DNA of 64,000 nucleotides from CBDEGU01 sp965238045. Its GTDB lineage: Bacteria > Acidobacteriota > Terriglobia > Bryobacterales > UBA6623. The stretch lies in the NCBI GenBank assembly GCA_965238045.1, contig CBDEGU010000012.1, positions 2,790,001 to 2,854,000 on the forward strand, written 5' to 3'. A program made the translations under genes and the position numbers. Each line of letters opens with the position of its first letter. Position 1 is the stretch's first letter. A model generated the notes under the pieces. It did no database searches. It saw nothing but the letters and a program-made list of their open reading frames with translations, and was not told the DNA's origin. Positions 8,981 to 16,099 of this stretch are shown here, one piece after another.

Positions 8981-10411
8981 CTAGAGCGGTCTGCCGGTGG
9001 AGAATACCCCTTCTTTTTCCTTGACGGCGCGAGCTTGCAGGTCCTTCCATTCCCGGCTGCCGTTGTCTGGGATGCTTTCGAGGTAGACTCCCCGCGGATA
9101 GACCGGGAGCTTGCCGGCCCGGAAGGCGTCAAAATACTGGTGCATGTGAGTGTAGTAACTGGTCGCACCCGAAGGCCAGCGGATCGCCAGTAACTGTCCC
9201 GGATAGGGATAGGGCCGCTTGCTGAGCGGTTCGATGCGGAAGCGTTCGATGGCGTCTCTGTCGAGTTCGACGCCCATGCCGGGCTTTTCGGGAATCGCGG
9301 CCATGCCGTTGGCGACCTCAATGCCGGGCGTGATCATCTGGTGCGTGTAGAGCTGGTGACAGTTCACCGCCGGCCAGCGTGCATGGCTGAGCACGGCTCC
9401 GAAATGCAGGGCGAAATTCGCGGTGATCCCGGTGCCGACAAGCTGCAGCCAGAAGGGTTTCGAAGCGGCGGCGGCGACTGTCGCGTTGTTCATGACGCGT
9501 CCGGCGGCGCCGCCGATGACGAATCCGTCGCAGACCTCTTCTCTGAGCGCGGTCATGATCGGAGGATTTCCGAAGTGATGCGCGATGGGAATACTCGTCC
9601 GCTTGCGAAGCAGCTTATTGCCCTCGACATCGCCTTGCGGGATGGGCGTCTCCCAGATCGCGATATGGTGATACTTCTCAAGCCCGGTGCAGTAGGGGAT
9701 GGCGTGGGCGGAATCCATTAAGGTGGCGTTGTAGTCGAAGTCGATCTTGAAATGCTTGGGCAGGGTGGCCGTGAGCACGCGGCACTGGTCGTCGAGATCG
9801 AACCAAGGACGGGCTTTCGTTTTGAAATCGGTATAGCCGGCCGCGGCGGCGTCCTTGCATTCGGAAACCCAGTCCCGGCCCGGCATGTCGATCGCCCACC
9901 AGCTCAGGAACGCACGGTCGCGATGCTGGCGCCCGAAGAGCCGATGGATCGGCACGCCCTGAACCTTCGCGGCGGCGTCGAATAGCGCCTGCTGCAGGCC
10001 GTGGCCGAGCGAGTCATCCCACATCACTTCGGCGGCTCTCTTGCCCATGACGCGAGCGATGGTGGCATCTTCCAGCGGACGGCCCCCGTAGTAGACCATC
10101 GCCTCGCCGAATCCTTTCACGCCGCATGCAAGCTCGATTTCACAGATTTCGAAATAGCGCCAGTGGTAGAGCTCGCGCTTCATGTTGCGATCGGGTACGG
10201 GCCGGAAGGGCACCTCGACCCAAGTGCGATCGACCTTCTTGATGGATGTGTCGAGCAGCCCGTTGAGGGCGGGCGGCGGAGACGCGGCCGGCATTGCGGA
10301 GGCGGCTGGTGGTGAGGCAGCCGCGACTGGCGGCGGAGAGGGCAGCGCGGCGGCGAAAGCCCCCGCGGCGGCGGTTCGTAAGGCGTTACGGCGAGTCACT
10401 TTCCGTTTCAT
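8981..10411 (-). CDS. Tat-exported mandelate racemase/enolase-superfamily protein (paralogue A)
   Basis: Enolase-superfamily protein of the mandelate racemase/acid-sugar dehydratase kind, 476 residues with a Tat signal (TRRNALRTAAAGAFAAAL) and a Pro/Ala spacer. Visible: capping domain with GFGEAMVYYGG, KTKAR (KxK base), IDFDYN (metal Asp), IWETPIPQ (metal Glu) and GTGITANF..H. The third metal position, normally Asp/Glu at the end of barrel strand 5, appears to be His (PIAHHFGNPP), so activity is uncertain. ATG 10411 follows a good AGGAGAG site. Paralogue B at 12592-13983 is very similar throughout. It is last in the minus-strand run after the DapA-like and TauD-like genes. Likely role: dehydration of a sugar acid in the periplasm. 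Confidence 0.83.
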   Translation of the reverse strand: MKRKVTRRNALRTAAAGAFAAALPSPPPVAAASPPAASAMPAASPPPALNGLLDTSIKKVDRTWVEVPFRPVPDRNMKRELYHWRYFEICEIELACGVKGFGEAMVYYGGRPLEDATIARVMGKRAAEVMWDDSLGHGLQQALFDAAAKVQGVPIHRLFGRQHRDRAFLSWWAIDMPGRDWVSECKDAAAAGYTDFKTKARPWFDLDDQCRVLTATLPKHFKIDFDYNATLMDSAHAIPYCTGLEKYHHIAIWETPIPQGDVEGNKLLRKRTSIPIAHHFGNPPIMTALREEVCDGFVIGGAAGRVMNNATVAAAASKPFWLQLVGTGITANFALHFGAVLSHARWPAVNCHQLYTHQMITPGIEVANGMAAIPEKPGMGVELDRDAIERFRIEPLSKRPYPYPGQLLAIRWPSGATSYYTHMHQYFDAFRAGKLPVYPRGVYLESIPDNGSREWKDLQARAVKEKEGVFSTGRPL

Positions 10412-10555
10412 ATTCTCTCCTGGCGGCACTAGCCAGTCCTGCGCCAAAGCCGATCGTGGTCCACAGATAGCACAAGGCTCCGCGGCAAGGCAAACGACCG
10501 CTCGGCGCGTGAAGCGCTGGATAGGCCTTAGGGGCTCGCGGCCGGAGACCGATTG

Positions 10556-11380
10556 CTAGCGCGGCCGGTCTCCGCCGGCGGTGGTGCGATGCATCAACCG
10601 GGGACGGGTCTGGTCGTAATCATAGACGGCGTAGTGCATCACGCAGCGGTTGTCCCAGAGAAGAACATCCTTCTCGCGCCAGTGATGCCGGTACACATTT
10701 TCCGGCCGCGAGGCGCGTTGCTGCAAATAGTCGAGGAGCGGACGACTCTCATCGGCGGTCATATCGCGGAAGTGAGACGTGAAATAGGGATTGACGAAGA
10801 TCGCCTTGCGTCCGGTCTCGGGATGGGTGCGGACCACGGGATGGCCGACTGGTGGAGGCACGTCGCTGATCGGAAGCGTGTCGCTGCCGGGCCTGCTGTT
10901 CCGCTCGATCAATGGCTCACTCGAATGCATAGCGGTCAGGGGGCCGAGCACCTGTTTCATGCCATCGGAGAGTTCGTCGTAGACGGCGTACATATTGCAG
11001 AACATGGTGTCGCCATAGCCCTCGGTGATCGTCCGTCCGTGGAGGACCGAGCAGGCGGGCGGCTTTTCGGCGAATGAAATATCGGAATGCCAGAAATTAT
11101 TGCGCCCCCCCGGTGTTTGCAGCTTGTTTTCGAGAATGAGAACTTCTGGATGATCGTCGAGCCCCCGGCGGGACTGAAGCGGATGCCCCTCGACCGGCCC
11201 GAAGATGGTTGTGAAAGCGATCTGGTCGGCGGGCTGGATGTTCTGGCCACGAAAGAGCAGCACCAGATGTTCACGAAAAACCCGCCGCACGGCATCGCTC
11301 TGCGCGGTGTCGAAGGGCTTGGACAAGTCGACGCCGGTGATTTCGGCGCCGAGCGCTCCCGATAGTGGACGTACCTGCAT
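10556..11380 (-). CDS. TauD/TfdA-family Fe(II)/2-oxoglutarate dioxygenase
   Basis: Non-haem iron, 2-oxoglutarate dependent oxygenase; cytoplasmic (no signal peptide). The facial triad is visible: HSD at His98/Asp100 (NFWHSDISF) and distal His at about 249 (DNRCVMHYAVYDY), with a following Arg-rich strand (RPRLMHR) for 2-oxoglutarate. 274 residues is the usual TauD length, and the N-terminal GAEITGVDL is typical. The ATG has GGAGG 8-11 nt upstream. The substrate is not decided: taurine, alkylsulfates, 2,4-D-like aryloxy acids and other organic acids are all in the family. It lies between a DapA-family and an enolase-family gene, so a carboxylic acid from that pathway is plausible. Confidence 0.88.
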   Translation of the reverse strand: MQVRPLSGALGAEITGVDLSKPFDTAQSDAVRRVFREHLVLLFRGQNIQPADQIAFTTIFGPVEGHPLQSRRGLDDHPEVLILENKLQTPGGRNNFWHSDISFAEKPPACSVLHGRTITEGYGDTMFCNMYAVYDELSDGMKQVLGPLTAMHSSEPLIERNSRPGSDTLPISDVPPPVGHPVVRTHPETGRKAIFVNPYFTSHFRDMTADESRPLLDYLQQRASRPENVYRHHWREKDVLLWDNRCVMHYAVYDYDQTRPRLMHRTTAGGDRPR

Positions 11381-11444
11381 GTCTGTTCTGCCTCCGAACG
11401 CGGCCCGCGGCGCTATGCCAACGCGGGATTATGGCGACGCGCGG

Positions 11445-12464
11445 CTATGCCGTGAAGTGCGGCTTGACAAACTCGTAAGTTTTTCGAAACGCCGCCATGG
11501 CGTCTTCATCCAGCGGGCGGGCGTCGGGGTTGCGAACCTTCCAGTTCGAGACGACGCCCCGCAGATGCAGCACATAGAGCAGCGACGGAAATCCGTAAGC
11601 GACCGCTTGGGTGACAAAAAGCATCGCCTTTGAGAAGTAATCGAGCGCTTCGTTTTCCTTGCCCTGGTTCCAGAGATCCCACACCTTTACATAGAGATCG
11701 ACCCACCCGGCGGCAGGCATGTTGCCGCCGATTCCCAGCGACATCTCATCGGGCAAGTTGCGGCCATGACTCCCGGTGAACGGAACGATGCGCCCCCCGC
11801 TCTTGGCGTTGAACTCCTTGATGCGTGACATCGAATGGCCAGCTTCGTCTTTAACGAAACGTAGCGTCGGCACCTGTTTCGCCATTTGCAGGACGAATTC
11901 CACGCTCATGTTCCCCGTCGTCTGCACAAACATCGGAAGGCCGCAGACCTTGCCGATCGCCGCATAATATTTGGCGACTTCGTCGAGGTCGAACTCACCG
12001 CGATCGCGTGTCGGCAGGGCGATAATCGCGTCGGGCTGAAGTTTTTCCGCGTGCTTGGCGTACTTAACGGCCGTCTCGGTATCGGAAGCCTGAACGCCGA
12101 TTACGGTAACCGGACGAAGGTTCTTGTTGGCCTTGACGATGCGTTCGGCGCCCTCAATGCGTTCGTCGTAACTGAGGTACTGATACTCGCTGGCACGCTG
12201 CGGCCAGACTATGCCGTGGACGCCGGTGTGGTCGAGGAACGCCACTTGCTTTTCGAGTTCATCGAAAGCGATCTGATTATCTTTCGTATACGGCGTCTGG
12301 ACAATCGGAAAGATGCCGCGAAACTTCTTCGCATCGACGGCATTGGCCGAGCAGGCCATACTGTCGAACAAACACCAGCCAAGTCCGGCGCCACCCAGGG
12401 TACGCAAGAAATTTCGGCGGCTGGCTCCCCATCCGCCCGGAGTCTTCATCAATGCATTCGGCAT
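11445..12464 (-). CDS. Tat-exported DapA-family (dihydrodipicolinate synthase/KDG aldolase-like) protein
   Basis: Class I pyruvate-type aldolase fold. The N-terminus carries a Tat signal (SRRNFLRTLGGAGLGWCLF). The barrel starts at GIFPIVQTPY; VHGIVWPQRASEYQYLS follows, and the Schiff-base lysine is in LRFVKDEAG. The usual proton-relay Tyr of the YNxP motif is not there (MFVQTTG), so chemistry may differ from DapA. ATG 12464 is preferred because GGGGGA lies about 8-12 nt upstream; 12449 and 12491 are alternatives. Expected reaction if active: cleavage or condensation of 2-keto-3-deoxy sugar acids with pyruvate. First gene of a minus-strand run and divergent from enolase paralogue B, sharing a 127-bp control region. 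Confidence 0.82.
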   Translation of the reverse strand: MPNALMKTPGGWGASRRNFLRTLGGAGLGWCLFDSMACSANAVDAKKFRGIFPIVQTPYTKDNQIAFDELEKQVAFLDHTGVHGIVWPQRASEYQYLSYDERIEGAERIVKANKNLRPVTVIGVQASDTETAVKYAKHAEKLQPDAIIALPTRDRGEFDLDEVAKYYAAIGKVCGLPMFVQTTGNMSVEFVLQMAKQVPTLRFVKDEAGHSMSRIKEFNAKSGGRIVPFTGSHGRNLPDEMSLGIGGNMPAAGWVDLYVKVWDLWNQGKENEALDYFSKAMLFVTQAVAYGFPSLLYVLHLRGVVSNWKVRNPDARPLDEDAMAAFRKTYEFVKPHFTA

Positions 12465-12555
12465 GGCGCGGTATCCCCCATAAAAGATCATAGTGATCCG
12501 AGAATCGAAATGCACCCGAGAGAGTTGCCCCGGTACAGCGGCGCGGGATCGAGAC

Positions 12556-12582
12556 TTGGCTGATTCGCCAATTTGGTATGAT
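12556..12582 (+). promoter_or_regulatory. extended -10 promoter for enolase paralogue B
   Basis: TTGGCT (12556-12561), 15 bp, then an extended -10 TGGTATGAT (12574-12582). Only 9 nt separate the -10 from the ATG at 12592 and no ribosome binding site is visible, which fits a leaderless mRNA. Confidence 0.5.
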
Positions 12583-12591
12583 TGCCTCGCT

Positions 12592-13983
12592 ATGGACAAG
12601 AGGACTTCGCGGCGGAATTTTTTCTTGCAATCGGGGCTCGGGGCGGCGAGCGCTCTGGCGGTGGCGGAGTCGCGTCCCGTGTTCGGGGCGGCCCCGGCGG
12701 TCGTGGGCGGGTCGAACACCGATGTCCAGACGGTCGAGCGTATCTGGGTCGATGTGCCGTTTCGTCCGATACCGAAAAAACATATGCATCGGGAGCGCCC
12801 CGGCTGGACACTTTTCGAAGTGACCAAGACGACGCTAGCCAACGGCGTAGTGGGATTCGGCGAGGCGATGGTGCAGTATGGCGGCCGTCCGCTCGACGAC
12901 GCGACGATCGGGCGGGTAAGCGGACGACCGGCGGCGGAGTCGATGTGGGATGACTCGATCGGACATGGCCTGCAGATGGCGTTGTTCGACGCGGTGGGCA
13001 AGACGAACGGCGTTCCGATTCACAGCCTGATGGGACGCCAGGTGCGCGATCGCGCGTTCATGAGCTGGTGGGCCTGCGATCAGCCGGCGCAGGACTGGGT
13101 CCAGGAATGCAAAGACGCCACGGAGCGGGGTTACACGGCGTTCAAAGCCAAGGCGCGCTCATGGTTTGATCTTGATGAGCAGTGCCGCGTGCTGACGGCG
13201 ACGCTGCCGCCACATTTCAAGATCGATTTTGATTTCAATTCGCTATTGCTCGACTCAGGCCACGCGGGCCCCTACCTGGTGGAGCTGGAAAAGTACAAGC
13301 ATCTCGCGATCTACGAATCGCCCATTCCTCAGGCCGATGTCGAAGGCAACAAGCTTCTGCGCCGCAAGACGCGAATTCCGATCGCGATGCATTTCGGCAA
13401 TCCTCCGATCATGACCGCCCTGAGGGAGGAGGTCTGCGACGGGTTCGTGATCGGCGGCGGCGCGAGCCGGGTGATCAACAATGGAACGATCGCGGCGATA
13501 GCGAACAAGCCGTTCTGGCTGCAGTTGGTCGGGACCGGAATCACGGCCACATGGGCCATGCACCTGGCGGCGGTGCTGACGCATGCGCGATGGCCGTCGA
13601 TCAACTGCAACAATCTGTACGAAGCGGGTCTAGTGACACCGGGCATCAAGGTGGAGAACGGTTCGGCGAGGATTCCCGACGGTCCCGGCCTGGGCGTGGA
13701 ACTCGACGAGGACGCGGTGGAACGATACCGCATCGAGCCTCTCACCAAGCGCCGCGTGCCGCCGACCGATATCTTGCTGGCGATTCGCTGGCCGTCCGGC
13801 GGCACGACGTACTATGTCAGCGCTCGTCTCTACCGGGCCGACTTTCTTGCTGGCAAGCTTCCGGTCTTTGCCCGAGGCGTCTATATGGAGCAGATCCCCG
13901 ACGACGGTAGCCGGGACTGGAAGGATTTAAACGCGCGCGCACTGAGGAACGGCAGCGTCCACACGGCGGGACGCCCCATCTAG
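12592..13983 (+). CDS. Tat-exported mandelate racemase/enolase-superfamily protein (paralogue B)
   Basis: Paralogue of the 8981-10411 gene, collinear over the whole length including capping domain (GFGEAMVQYGG), KAKAR (KxK base), IDFDFN, IYESPIPQ and GTGITATW. The strand-5 metal position is again non-acidic (PIAMHFGNPP), so the change is shared and not a sequencing error. Tat signal SRRNFFLQSGLGAASALAVA. ATG 12592 directly precedes it; translation from further upstream would pass through promoter-like sequence. 463 residues. Divergent from the DapA-like gene. The pair of paralogues suggests two related acid-sugar substrates or a heteromeric enzyme; both are inference. Confidence 0.85.
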   Translation: MDKRTSRRNFFLQSGLGAASALAVAESRPVFGAAPAVVGGSNTDVQTVERIWVDVPFRPIPKKHMHRERPGWTLFEVTKTTLANGVVGFGEAMVQYGGRPLDDATIGRVSGRPAAESMWDDSIGHGLQMALFDAVGKTNGVPIHSLMGRQVRDRAFMSWWACDQPAQDWVQECKDATERGYTAFKAKARSWFDLDEQCRVLTATLPPHFKIDFDFNSLLLDSGHAGPYLVELEKYKHLAIYESPIPQADVEGNKLLRRKTRIPIAMHFGNPPIMTALREEVCDGFVIGGGASRVINNGTIAAIANKPFWLQLVGTGITATWAMHLAAVLTHARWPSINCNNLYEAGLVTPGIKVENGSARIPDGPGLGVELDEDAVERYRIEPLTKRRVPPTDILLAIRWPSGGTTYYVSARLYRADFLAGKLPVFARGVYMEQIPDDGSRDWKDLNARALRNGSVHTAGRPI

Positions 13984-14099
13984 CTGGTGTTTCGGCCGCG
14001 GACCCGGCGGTCGAGGGCGAGACGGGGGAAGTGAAAATCCGCGGCCGCCAGCTCATTCGATCCACCGGCCGGCCCCAGCGACATTTCAGGGGCGGGATA

Positions 14100-14522
14100 C
14101 TACGGGCAGCTTGCGGCGCTTTTCTGTTTTCGTTTCTTGCGCGCCTGTTTGCGTTCCTCGATGATCTGCTGGTACTTGACCTGCTGCTCGGGACCGAGCA
14201 CGGCCATGATCTGGGCCATTCGTTCTTCTCGAAGGATTTTGATCTCCGGCTCGATGATCTTCCGCGCATCGTGATAGCGCTTGCCGATGTCGTCGTAGAT
14301 CCGGTCGATCTGCTGGATTTGCTTGCTGTCCAGCGACAGATCGGTGGTCAGCCGATGGATCAATTGCTGGCGGTACAGACCCGGATCCCTGCCATAGGGC
14401 CTCGAGGAGGCGGCGGCGCTTTGGACCCAGTAAAAATGGTTCGCCGCCGCACCGAAAAGCGCTCCGGCGACGAATACCAAGCCGAGGTAGAAGAAAGCCG
14501 CTCTGGTGGAAGGCCTGGTCAC
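14100..14522 (-). CDS. membrane-anchored periplasmic Spy/CnrX-like metal or stress sensor
   Basis: 140-residue protein with an uncleaved N-terminal membrane anchor (about 8-28, AAFFYLGLVFVAGALFGAAA) and a periplasmic, highly helical, charged domain (LSLDSKQIQQIDRIYDDIGKRY, then ERMAQIMAVLGPEQQVKYQQI). This resembles the Spy/CpxP/CnrX heavy-metal-resistance fold. It starts with GTG inside the stop of the upstream gene (GTGA overlap), so it is translationally coupled to the presumed anti-sigma factor. By analogy to CnrYXH it may sense a periplasmic signal and release the ECF sigma factor. The ligand is unknown. Confidence 0.7.
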   Translation of the reverse strand: MTRPSTRAAFFYLGLVFVAGALFGAAANHFYWVQSAAASSRPYGRDPGLYRQQLIHRLTTDLSLDSKQIQQIDRIYDDIGKRYHDARKIIEPEIKILREERMAQIMAVLGPEQQVKYQQIIEERKQARKKRKQKSAASCP

Positions 14523-14851
14523 TGTCTGTTCTCACCTAACAACCAAAGATCTCCGTCCGAGGCAAGAACCGCGTCCTCGACGAGCACGTCAATATAGCCG
14601 GCCTCGAGCAGATCCTCGGGCGCCCGCTGCACGAATCCCAGCGAGACGATCAATAACGCGGCCGCGAGACTCGCCGCCGCGGCGAGCCGTGTCGCCCAGA
14701 TTCGCATCGGGATCAGCCAGCTCATCGTTCCGGCGGCTTCGATCTTCGCCCACAGCTCGGGCATGAAATCCGCCGATGGCTCAAAATCGGCGCACGCTTG
14801 CCTATAGGCCTTGAAGAGTTGGTCGAGTTTGTGCTCCTGATCCGGAATCAT
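14519..14851 (-). CDS. putative short anti-sigma factor with one transmembrane helix
   Basis: About 110 residues. The cytoplasmic N-terminal half is acidic/helical (KLDQLFKAYRQACADFEPSADFMPELWAKIEA), followed by one membrane helix (about 52-75, ATRLAAAASLAAALLIVSLGF) and a short periplasmic tail. No zinc-finger (HxxxCxxC) anti-sigma motif is present. The call rests on position directly behind an ECF sigma gene and topology. ATG 14851 has GAGGA 5-6 nt upstream and is preferred over a GTG at 14884 that overlaps the sigma gene's stop. It overlaps the next gene by 4 nt. Confidence 0.6.
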   Translation of the reverse strand: MIPDQEHKLDQLFKAYRQACADFEPSADFMPELWAKIEAAGTMSWLIPMRIWATRLAAAASLAAALLIVSLGFVQRAPEDLLEAGYIDVLVEDAVLASDGDLWLLGENRQ

Positions 14852-14873
14852 CGCTTCCTCGTGGCGCAGTTTA

Positions 14874-15449
14874 TCAGATTTCACCGCTGGCTCTCAAACG
14901 TTCTAGCTCCTTGAGCGCGCGCTTGCGAGCCCGAAACAGCCTGACTTTCAGAGCGTTTTCCTTGATGTCATAAATTTCGTGCAGTTCCTTCAGCGACAGT
15001 CCTTCTACTTCCCTGAGCAGCAGCAGAATCCTGTCTTCCTCGGAAATTCGGCCCAGCAAAGCTTGCACCGTCGCCCGGGCCTCCCGTTGGCGCAATTCTT
15101 CGCTGTGCTGCTTGCCTCCTTCGACCGCGTCGGCCACGACCACCTGCTCGTCGCTCAGATCGGCCATGGTGATGGCGGCGGAGCGCCGTTTCTTTCTCAG
15201 ATAGTCGTAAGTCGTATTGACCGTCAGCCGGTGCAGCCAGCGCTCGAATACCTCGAGCGAGCGCAACTGGCTCAGCGAATGATACAGCCGCACGAAAACG
15301 TCTTGCGACACATCCTCGACGTCGCCAGGGTGTCCGATCAGCCGATAGACGGTTCCCAGGATTCGCTTTCGATACGCATAAACAATCTGATTGAACGCAG
15401 CTTCGTCGCCGGACTGCGCGCGCTGGATCGTCTCTAGTTCGACGAGCAT
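14874..15449 (-). CDS. ECF-family RNA polymerase sigma factor
   Basis: Alternative sigma factor directing RNA polymerase to stress promoters. Sigma region 2 is clear (about 10-85: IVYAYRKRILGTVYRLIG, DVEDVSQDVFVRLYHSL, FERWLHRLTVNTTYDYLRKK). Region 4 with its HTH is at about 135-185 (ISEEDRILLLLREVEGLSLK, then ALKVRLFRARKRALKEL). The ATG at 15449 gives 191 residues, normal for ECF sigmas; upstream in-frame sequence is unrelated. It leads a three-gene minus-strand operon with a short membrane anti-sigma candidate and a Spy/CnrX-like anchored sensor, so it likely responds to an envelope or metal signal. Confidence 0.92.
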   Translation of the reverse strand: MLVELETIQRAQSGDEAAFNQIVYAYRKRILGTVYRLIGHPGDVEDVSQDVFVRLYHSLSQLRSLEVFERWLHRLTVNTTYDYLRKKRRSAAITMADLSDEQVVVADAVEGGKQHSEELRQREARATVQALLGRISEEDRILLLLREVEGLSLKELHEIYDIKENALKVRLFRARKRALKELERLRASGEI

Positions 15450-15749
15450 ACGGAACGATATCTTCTGCTTGGAAGTGAATAGCCCGCATCGCCTCCCCGC
15501 GGCTGCCGGACTCCGGCACGTGATTTCCGTCCAGACGACTCCTCTGACAGGGGCCTCCATTTGGTAGGGCGCGATAGCAGAGCTATAGGTTACTGCATCT
15601 GGAGATCCTTGCACTTCATGCCGCGCCGTCATGTAGGTCAAGGCCCAATAGAAATGTCCCCTGGCTCGTAAGGGCGAGGCGTCGCTGGGGCTGTGGAAAT
15701 GTGGGAATCGCGGGAGCGATTTCCAAGGGAAGGGTGGGAAACCTCTCGT
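15450..15749. other. non-coding stretch upstream of the sigma operon
   Basis: No convincing gene, RNA or strong promoter is visible here. It should contain the ECF operon promoter, reading leftward, but no clear -35/-10 pair stands out. Confidence 0.4.
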
Positions 15750-16010
15750 TGCCGTTCGAACCCTGCTCACGCCGCTTGTCATCGGCTCGGTTCGAAGCGC
15801 GGCCGACATTGCTGCGCACCAAAGCCTAGCTTCCGGCCGCGCTGGGCCACTTCTTGAGCCGTTTTGCCTGGCGGTAGCTGACCCCCAGCGGCTCGGCCGC
15901 TTCGGCCAACTTCCGCTCGCCTCGTTTCACTCGGCTCCGCACTTCCACGCGCAGCAACTCCGTAAAGCGGATGGGCCCTCTGTTTCGGCGTCTTGACGAA
16001 CTGAAAAATC
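15750..16010 (-). pseudogene. relic of an ISNCY-type transposase N-terminus
   Basis: Reading leftward from about 16000, one frame gives RFTELLRVEVRSRVKRGE, then LAEAAEPLGVSYRQAKRLKK (a transposase HTH). After an in-frame stop it gives ALVRSNVGRASNRADDKRRE. The LGVSYRQAKRL...GRASNRA pattern is the N-terminal HTH plus linker of ISNCY-family transposases, where the second part normally reads like HRSRGRPSNR. The catalytic domain is missing, so this is a decayed fragment. A perfect 12-bp palindrome CCGCCGCGGCGG (16021-16032) sits at its upstream edge. It was recognised from motif pattern only. Confidence 0.55.
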
Positions 16011-16099
16011 AAGTAAAGAGCCGCCGCGGCGGCAAGAACGCGCCCGCTGCTCCGTGGAGCTGCGCTACCCTATCAGTGCATTCGTCACCGTGAATCACC

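Noticed and set aside
11445..13001. Extended start for the DapA-family gene
   Set aside because: The extension would overlap the divergent enolase gene; the Tat signal and ribosome site place the start at 12464.
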